Positions 6,595 to 10,611 of a DNA stretch of 10,611 nt are shown here, one piece after another. Source of the stretch: Deltaproteobacteria bacterium (lineage in GTDB: Bacteria; Desulfobacterota; DSM-4660; Desulfatiglandales; B25-G16); NCBI GenBank assembly GCA_019308645.1, contig JAFDHR010000068.1, forward strand, positions 1 through 10,611, given 5' to 3'. The notes beneath the pieces are model-generated. The model saw only the letters and a program-made list of their open reading frames with translations. It was not told the origin of the DNA and ran no database searches. Made by a program: the position numbers and the translations under genes. How positions within the stretch are numbered: the stretch's first letter is position 1; each line of letters starts with the position of its first letter.

Positions 6595-6631
6595 TAGAGG
6601 TTAATGATTAAAACCCTAAGAGGAAGATAAC

Positions 6632-6889
6632 ATGGAAACTAAAACGATAAGCCTAACATTGCCCTTAAGCATATTTTCAGTACTTAAAAAAACACCAGAA
6701 GAGTTTTCGAAGGATTTACGCCTGACTGCGGCAGCTAAATGGTACGAAATGGGGGTTGTCTCCCAAGAGAAAGCTGCTGAAATAGCAGGCATGAACCGTG
6801 AGGACTTTCTGCTGGAGCTGGCAAGATTTAAGGTCTCTCCTTTTCAGTATTCAGCAGAAGAAATACTTCGAGAGGCTGGTTATGATTGA
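6632..6889 (+). CDS. UPF0175 family antitoxin
   Basis: This 85-residue protein matches the UPF0175 pattern. The N-terminal stretch has alternating hydrophobics. LRLTAAAKWYEMGVVSQEKA (29-48) and AAEIAGMNREDFL (48-60) follow and form a helix-turn-helix-like segment, then a tail, VSPFQYSAEEILREAGY, of the kind that contacts the toxin. Such proteins are DNA-binding or toxin-neutralising partners of PIN-domain-like DUF3368 proteins. The start has AGAGGAAG at 6618-6625, and its last eight bases overlap the toxin gene (ATG at 6882 inside this frame), a layout typical of TA operons with coupled translation. It probably represses its own operon, which is inferred from the family. The pair lies between the two 135-bp repeats. 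Confidence in the family is good; activity is untested. Confidence 0.85.
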   Translation: METKTISLTLPLSIFSVLKKTPEEFSKDLRLTAAAKWYEMGVVSQEKAAEIAGMNREDFLLELARFKVSPFQYSAEEILREAGYD

Positions 6890-7382
6890 AAATTGGGTAC
6901 TCAATGCATCTCCCATAATATTACTTGGAAAAGCTGAACTTTTAAAAACAGTAAGTCCATTAGCTAAAGTATGGATAATTCCGAAAGGCGTAATACGGGA
7001 AGTTGAGACAAAAAGATCTATTGAGCCCTATCTGTTAGAAATTTCACACAATTCTGAGGTAGTGCAGGAGAATGTCTCAAAAATACATCCTTCAATTACT
7101 GCATGGGACCTGGGTCAAGGCGAAAGCGAGGTTTTAACCCTGGCATTAGGAAAAGCCCAAACAGGTGCTGTCTTAGACGATTTACAGGCACGCAAATGTG
7201 CTACTCTTTTTGACATCCCCTTGATTGGTTCTCTTGGTTTAATTTTGATGGCAAAAAGAAAAGGTTTGATTAATTTTGCAAAACCTGAAATTGAGCGGCT
7301 AATAGCTGTAGGATTGCACATAGATTCTTCTATGCTCAATCGTATTCTCATTAGGATTGGCGAAGGTGGCAAAGAAGGATAA
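6882..7382 (+). CDS. DUF3368 PIN-like toxin (putative ribonuclease)
   Basis: This 166-residue protein carries the DUF3368 hallmarks. These are WVLNASPIILLGKAELL at the N-terminus (5-21), IPKGVIREV (33-41) with Glu40, LGQGESEVLTLAL (77-89) with Glu81 and Glu83, and AVLDDLQAR (96-104) with Asp99-Asp100. IGSLGLILMAKRKGLI follows (115-130). The spacing fits a PIN-like nuclease that would cut RNA using clustered acidic residues and Mg2+. The first catalytic position is Asn8 rather than Asp, which I recall as common in this family but which may lower activity. ATG at 6882 is chosen, although the frame stays open further upstream, because it overlaps the antitoxin stop by 8 bp and begins the conserved domain. 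It is the toxin half of the pair; its target RNA is unknown. Confidence 0.85.
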   Translation: MIENWVLNASPIILLGKAELLKTVSPLAKVWIIPKGVIREVETKRSIEPYLLEISHNSEVVQENVSKIHPSITAWDLGQGESEVLTLALGKAQTGAVLDDLQARKCATLFDIPLIGSLGLILMAKRKGLINFAKPEIERLIAVGLHIDSSMLNRILIRIGEGGKEG

Positions 7383-7440
7383 ATCAAGCCATCTTTTTCC
7401 AAAACGATTTCATTAGCTGCTCGACTATGGTGGCCGTATA

Positions 7441-7575
7441 AGAACTTCCTTTTTCGAACTCTGGCTATAAGGGATTCGACCTTGTGTGTCAAACCAAAAT
7501 CACCCTCATGATGTTGTGGGGGTAAATACATGTCTGAAAATGTGGGATGAGTGCAGGAATGGCGAGGATGCCATG
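7441..7575. repeat. 135-bp direct repeat, copy B
   Basis: This is the second copy of the element at 6356-6490, in the same orientation, 1085 bp downstream and with 8 substitutions and no gaps. It begins 58 bp after the toxin stop codon. Its right end directly abuts a minus-strand radical SAM fragment. Together with copy A it brackets the TA operon. Confidence 0.85.
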
Positions 7576-7684
7576 ACAGTGAATCAAAAATACTATTTTT
7601 AGTTGCATATTCTCCTATCTTTTCAATATCGGACCTGAGCAAAGGTTCACCGCCTGTAATATTCAAATATGGAACACTTAACAG
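7576..7684 (-). pseudogene. radical SAM protein fragment
   Basis: On the minus strand this stretch reads VPYLNITGGEPLLRSD and continues IEKIGEYATKN...FDSL. The TGGEPLLR motif is the glycine-rich SAM-binding loop of radical SAM enzymes, which normally lies about 40-50 residues after the CxxxCxxC cluster motif. Here an in-frame TAA (7685-7687) stands six codons before VPY. The fragment is cut at its C-terminal side by the 135-bp repeat. No CxxxCxxC motif remains nearby, so it cannot be an enzyme. It is a gene relic of about 36 codons. Its family within radical SAM (for example SPASM maturases or cofactor-biosynthesis enzymes) cannot be told. Confidence 0.75.
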
Positions 7685-7757
7685 TTAAGATTGTGGCGAC
7701 GTATCAGTAAAAGAATAATCAGTGCTTTCATTTTCCATTCCACGCATTGCCATTTTC

Positions 7758-7782
7758 AAGGAAAACTCATTTTCCTTTTTTT
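7758..7782 (+). terminator. terminator-like hairpin in the copZ leader
   Basis: AAGGAAAA (7758-7765), loop CTCA, TTTTCCTT (7770-7777), then five more T to 7782. An 8-bp perfect stem with a T-run is the intrinsic terminator form, but only two G-C pairs make it weak. It ends 24 bp before the copZ start codon, so it either insulates the copper genes from upstream transcription or acts as a leader or attenuator element for them. Confidence 0.45.
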
Positions 7783-7806
7783 ATCATCAAAAAGGAGATA
7801 GTCCCT

Positions 7807-8013
7807 ATGGAAAAGATCACATTGTCAATCCCTAATATATCGTGCGATCACTGTGTTATGACCATTAAAAGAGAACTGGGGGAAATAAAAGGAATAGAAG
7901 AAGTAAAAGGAGACGCCAACACAAAGGAAATCACCGTGCAATGGGATTTACCAGCGACGTTGGAAAAAATAAAGTCCTACTTGAAGGAGATTAACTATCC
8001 AGCCGCTGAGTAA
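7807..8013 (+). CDS. copZ: CopZ-type copper chaperone (single HMA domain)
   Basis: This 68-residue protein consists of one heavy-metal-associated domain. The metal-binding loop is NISCDHCVMTI (10-20) with Cys13 and Cys16. It is followed by the expected helix (TIKRELGEIKGI), a strand (VKGDANTKEITVQW) and a second helix ending near INYPA. The ATG at 7807 is used because AGGAGA (7793-7798) precedes it and the HMA domain starts there; a longer frame upstream would add residues encoded by the leader hairpin. It should carry Cu(I) in the cytoplasm and pass it to the neighbouring ATPase, whose gene begins 35 bp later, almost surely in one operon. The residue before Cys13 is Ser rather than the usual Met-x, as in some CopZ and MerP relatives, so another soft metal is possible. 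No CueR or CsoR operator was recognised upstream. Confidence 0.85.
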   Translation: MEKITLSIPNISCDHCVMTIKRELGEIKGIEEVKGDANTKEITVQWDLPATLEKIKSYLKEINYPAAE

Positions 8014-8048
8014 CTTTGATCTAGAATAATAATATAAAGGATAATCCA

Positions 8049-10496
8049 ATGTCCGATAAAAATGTTACCCTGCCAGTCACCGGCATGACATGCGCCAACT
8101 GCGCCCTTACTATACAAAGAAGCCTGAAAAAAGTTACGGGTGTAAAAGAGGCGAATGTGAATTTTGCCACAGAACAGGCCTCTGTTTCCTTTGATATGGA
8201 TCAGGTTCAAATAAAGGATCTGACAGACAAGATTCATGATGCAGGTTATGGCGTCGTTACGGCAACGGTAGAGATCCCCCTTACAGGTATGACCTGTGCC
8301 AACTGCGCAATGACCATTGAAAGGACCTTGAGCAAGAAGGTTCCCGGTGTGGTCAAGGCCTCAGTCAATTTTGCCACGGAGCGCGCACACGTGGAATACA
8401 TCCCAACCCTAACAACCATAGACGATATGATTGCTGCCATAGAAAAGGCCGGGTATGGTGCCATTCGACCGGATGAATTAATTGAGGGTGAAGACACGGA
8501 ACTGGCTGCCCGAAAAGCGGAGATACAAAACCAGACAAGAAAATTTTTAACAGGCCTCATATTCACTGTACCACTGTTTTTTCTCAGCATGGGAAGGGAC
8601 TTTGGTCTTATAGGGATATGGGCCCATGCTGTGTGGGTTAACTGGCTTTTTTTTGCCCTTGCCACCCCTGTTCAGTTTTACACGGGCTGGGATTTTTATA
8701 CCGGGGGATGGAAAAGCCTTAAAAATGGCAGTGCTAATATGGACGTGTTAGTGGCTATGGGATCATCGGTTGCCTATTTTTATTCCCTTGCTGTGCTTCT
8801 TTATTCTCCCTTTGGCGAGCATGTCTATTTTGAAACCTCTGCTGTGATTATTACCCTCATCAAGTTGGGTAAAATGCTTGAGGCCAGAACAAAGGGTCGA
8901 ACAGGTGGCGCCATCCGTAAGCTAATTGCACTACGGCCAAAAAGCGCAACGATTTTGGAGGATGCAAGGGAAAGGGACATTCCCCTTTCACAAATCAAGG
9001 TAGGCGATGTCCTTATTGTTCATCCTGGTGAAAGTATTCCTGTTGATGGGGTAGTTTTGGAAGGCGAGTCGTCAGTGGATGAATCTATGCTGACCGGGGA
9101 ACCTCTTCCAGTTGATAAGCATCCCAAAGCCAAGCTTACAGGAGGCACTATCAACGGTGAAGGTCGCCTCAAGTTCGAGGCTAACAGGGTCGGAAAGGAT
9201 ACTGTTTTGGCCCAGATAATCCGGCTGGTTCAGGAGGCCCAGGGTAGCAAAGCCCCTATTCAGGCCCTGGCGGATAGGGTCGCAGCCGTGTTTGTCCCTG
9301 GAGTAATCGGGATCGCCTTTCTGACCTTCATCCTCTGGTGGACCATAGGAGGTAATTTTATCCCGGCAATGCTTCGATTGGTTGCGGTACTGGTGATTGC
9401 CTGCCCCTGTGCCCTTGGGCTTGCCACACCTACGGCCATCATGGCTGGAACCGGGAAGGGTGCAGAAAAGGGAATATTGTTTAAAAACAGTGAGTCTTTG
9501 GAGATGGCCACAAAACTTCATACGATAGTTCTGGATAAAACCGGGACCATCACCATGGGTAAGCCCTCTGTGGTCAACGTGATTGTGTCTGGTGCACTTA
9601 TCAAGGATGAAGAGGAACTTCTAAGATTCGGGGCATCAGTGGAAAGAGGATCTGAACATCCACTGGGACAGGCCATAGTCAAGGAAGCGGAAAAGAGAGG
9701 GATTCATCTTTTAGAGCCAAATGCCTTCAGGGCCTTTAAGGGGTTGGGAGTGCAGGCGAAAATAGAGGAGCAGGAGGTTTTGGTGGGAAAGCCCAATTGG
9801 TTTGATGAGATGGGTTTTACCTTTGATGGTGTAAAAGATCAGGTGCGCTCTTTACAGGATGAGGGAAAGACGGTGATTATGGTAGTGGTTGATAAAAAAT
9901 TTGCAGGCCTTATAGGTGTAGCAGATACGGTAAAGCCCGAATCGAAAGAGGCTATTGAAGAGCTTCATGAGCAAAACTTGAAGGTAGTCATGCTTACAGG
10001 GGATAATGAACATGCTGCCAGGACAATTGCCTCGGAGGTGAATATTGATGAGATAGTTGCAGAGGTGCTGCCTGAGGAAAAATCTGGAAAAATCAGACAA
10101 CTTCAGGATAAAGGTGAGAAAATCGGAATGGTTGGTGATGGCATAAATGACGCTCCGGCATTGGCCCAGGCAGATGTAGGCCTTGCTATTGGGACAGGGA
10201 CTGACGTAGCCATAGAGTCCGGCGATGTGATCCTGGCCAGTGGTAATCTGAAGGGTATTGCAAAGGCCATTCAATTGAGTAGGGCGACTATGAGAACAGT
10301 CAGACAGAACCTTTTCTGGGCCTTCTTTTATAATATTGTACTTATCCCTGTTGCGGCAGGGGTGCTCTATTCTTTTGAATTTCTTCCTGCATTTTTACGA
10401 CAACTTCATCCCATATTTGCTGCCCTGGCCATGGCCATAAGCAGCATTACAGTAGTTTCCAATAGCTTGCTTCTATATAAGACAAAAACAGAATGA
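8049..10496 (+). CDS. copA: Cu(I)-exporting P1B-type ATPase CopA
   Basis: This is an 815-residue inner-membrane copper pump. Two tandem N-terminal HMA domains (about 6-70 and 74-138) each carry GMTCANCA (Cys15/Cys18 and Cys83/Cys86). They look like an internal duplication, since VNFATEQA and VNFATERA recur. Eight membrane segments follow. Catalytic signatures are TGE (349-351) in the actuator domain, CPC (452-454) in the transport helix, DKTGT with phosphorylated Asp496, SEHPLG (535-540) with the nucleotide-binding His-Pro, and GDGINDAP (696-703). Tyr761-Asn762 and M795xxSS (to 799) in the last two helices, together with CPC, identify the Cu+ (P1B-1) class. No residue is missing and the length is normal. 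It pumps Cu(I) out of the cytoplasm, supplied by the chaperone encoded 35 bp upstream. The start has only a modest ribosome binding site (AAAGGA at 8036-8041), consistent with operonic translation. No copper regulator gene is nearby. Confidence 0.96.
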   Translation: MSDKNVTLPVTGMTCANCALTIQRSLKKVTGVKEANVNFATEQASVSFDMDQVQIKDLTDKIHDAGYGVVTATVEIPLTGMTCANCAMTIERTLSKKVPGVVKASVNFATERAHVEYIPTLTTIDDMIAAIEKAGYGAIRPDELIEGEDTELAARKAEIQNQTRKFLTGLIFTVPLFFLSMGRDFGLIGIWAHAVWVNWLFFALATPVQFYTGWDFYTGGWKSLKNGSANMDVLVAMGSSVAYFYSLAVLLYSPFGEHVYFETSAVIITLIKLGKMLEARTKGRTGGAIRKLIALRPKSATILEDARERDIPLSQIKVGDVLIVHPGESIPVDGVVLEGESSVDESMLTGEPLPVDKHPKAKLTGGTINGEGRLKFEANRVGKDTVLAQIIRLVQEAQGSKAPIQALADRVAAVFVPGVIGIAFLTFILWWTIGGNFIPAMLRLVAVLVIACPCALGLATPTAIMAGTGKGAEKGILFKNSESLEMATKLHTIVLDKTGTITMGKPSVVNVIVSGALIKDEEELLRFGASVERGSEHPLGQAIVKEAEKRGIHLLEPNAFRAFKGLGVQAKIEEQEVLVGKPNWFDEMGFTFDGVKDQVRSLQDEGKTVIMVVVDKKFAGLIGVADTVKPESKEAIEELHEQNLKVVMLTGDNEHAARTIASEVNIDEIVAEVLPEEKSGKIRQLQDKGEKIGMVGDGINDAPALAQADVGLAIGTGTDVAIESGDVILASGNLKGIAKAIQLSRATMRTVRQNLFWAFFYNIVLIPVAAGVLYSFEFLPAFLRQLHPIFAALAMAISSITVVSNSLLLYKTKTE

Positions 10497-10611
10497 ACTA
10501 CCTCGCAGCCCCACTCAGACAGGAGCTCCTCCATAATTAAGCTCCGTTACAGAAACATCCTGATTGATTGTGAATAATTCATGAGGGATTGAGCGAGGAG
10601 GTGGATATTTT
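10497..10611. other. 3' intergenic region after copA
   Basis: No gene is seen. It includes a 10-bp palindrome, AGGAGCTCCT (10521-10530), that is not followed by a T-run. The sequence ends in a ribosome binding site. Confidence 0.5.
10596..10602 (+). promoter_or_regulatory. Shine-Dalgarno of a gene starting just beyond the window
   Basis: AGGAGGT is followed by nine bases (GGATATTTT) to the window end with no start codon. A + strand gene probably begins within a few bases of 10612, 100-120 bp after copA. It may belong to the copper operon. Confidence 0.5.

Noticed and set aside
6338..6604. 88-codon + strand open frame across repeat copy A
   Set aside because: It starts inside the wrbA relic, matches no family, has no ribosome binding site, and copy B of the repeat has a stop in the same frame.
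6798..6881. Upstream extension of the toxin reading frame
   Set aside because: These 28 codons lie inside the antitoxin gene in another frame. The DUF3368 domain starts at the ATG at 6882, overlapping the antitoxin stop as TA pairs do.
7385..7440. Minus-strand tail reading TATIVEQLMKSFWKKMA then stop, between the toxin gene and repeat B
   Set aside because: It looks like a protein C-terminus, but it is only 19 codons long, has no recognised family, and is interrupted by a stop on entering the repeat.
7115..7666. Long minus-strand open frame running from the radical SAM fragment through repeat B into the toxin gene
   Set aside because: Only the first third resembles a protein family. The rest is the repeat and the antisense of the DUF3368 gene. 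I kept only the radical SAM part as a relic.
7685..7770. Minus-strand small open frame ending MENESTDYSFTDTSPQS
   Set aside because: It overlaps the leader hairpin, lacks a ribosome binding site and has no recognisable family.
7747..7806. Upstream extension of the copZ reading frame by 20 codons
   Set aside because: It would run through the hairpin and the ribosome binding site. The HMA domain begins at the ATG at 7807, which has a proper Shine-Dalgarno.

Overview
The window reads as ordinary, fairly AT-rich bacterial DNA (roughly 40% GC by eye). Every intact gene lies on the + strand, usually behind a strong AGGAGG-type ribosome binding site. No rRNA, tRNA, phage or CRISPR sequence is visible. 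The gene mix is a CBS regulator, a di-iron ferritin-like protein, a soluble PAS kinase, a CoA-binding protein, a copper ATPase, and flavodoxin-like and radical SAM remnants. This would suit an anaerobic or microaerobic Gram-negative lineage such as Desulfobacterota or Nitrospirota. That placement is inference; nothing here fixes the taxon.

Layout: (1) 1-1415 holds an upstream region with two inverted repeats, then a CBS-pair protein and a ferritin-like protein that look like a small stress or redox unit. (2) 1416-2914 holds a 281-bp intergenic region with a perfect 16-bp palindrome, then a cysteinyl-tRNA synthetase homologue. It keeps the HIGH and KMSKS motifs but has lost two of the four zinc ligands and the C-terminal anticodon-binding domain. 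(3) 3037-6061 holds a CPA-type cation/proton antiporter, an orphan soluble PAS histidine kinase and a YccU-type CoA-binding protein. A terminator-like hairpin and an 83-bp nested inverted repeat lie between the last two. (4) 6225-7684 is a scrambled accessory patch. A wrbA relic with an internal deletion is followed by a 135-bp repeat, a UPF0175/DUF3368 toxin-antitoxin pair, a second copy of the repeat (127 of 135 bases identical) and a minus-strand radical SAM fragment. (5) 7758-10496 holds a terminator-like hairpin, then a copper chaperone (CopZ type) and a copper-exporting P-type ATPase (CopA). A further ribosome binding site ends the window.

The copper pair is a self-evident functional unit: the chaperone hands Cu(I) to the ATPase for export. 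The TA pair overlaps by 8 bp and has its own promoter-like site inside the repeat-bounded segment, so it looks like a self-contained cassette. The two most interesting observations are the zinc-site-degenerate CysRS paralogue, which probably does not charge tRNA-Cys, and the TA cassette bracketed by direct repeats that each abut a broken gene.
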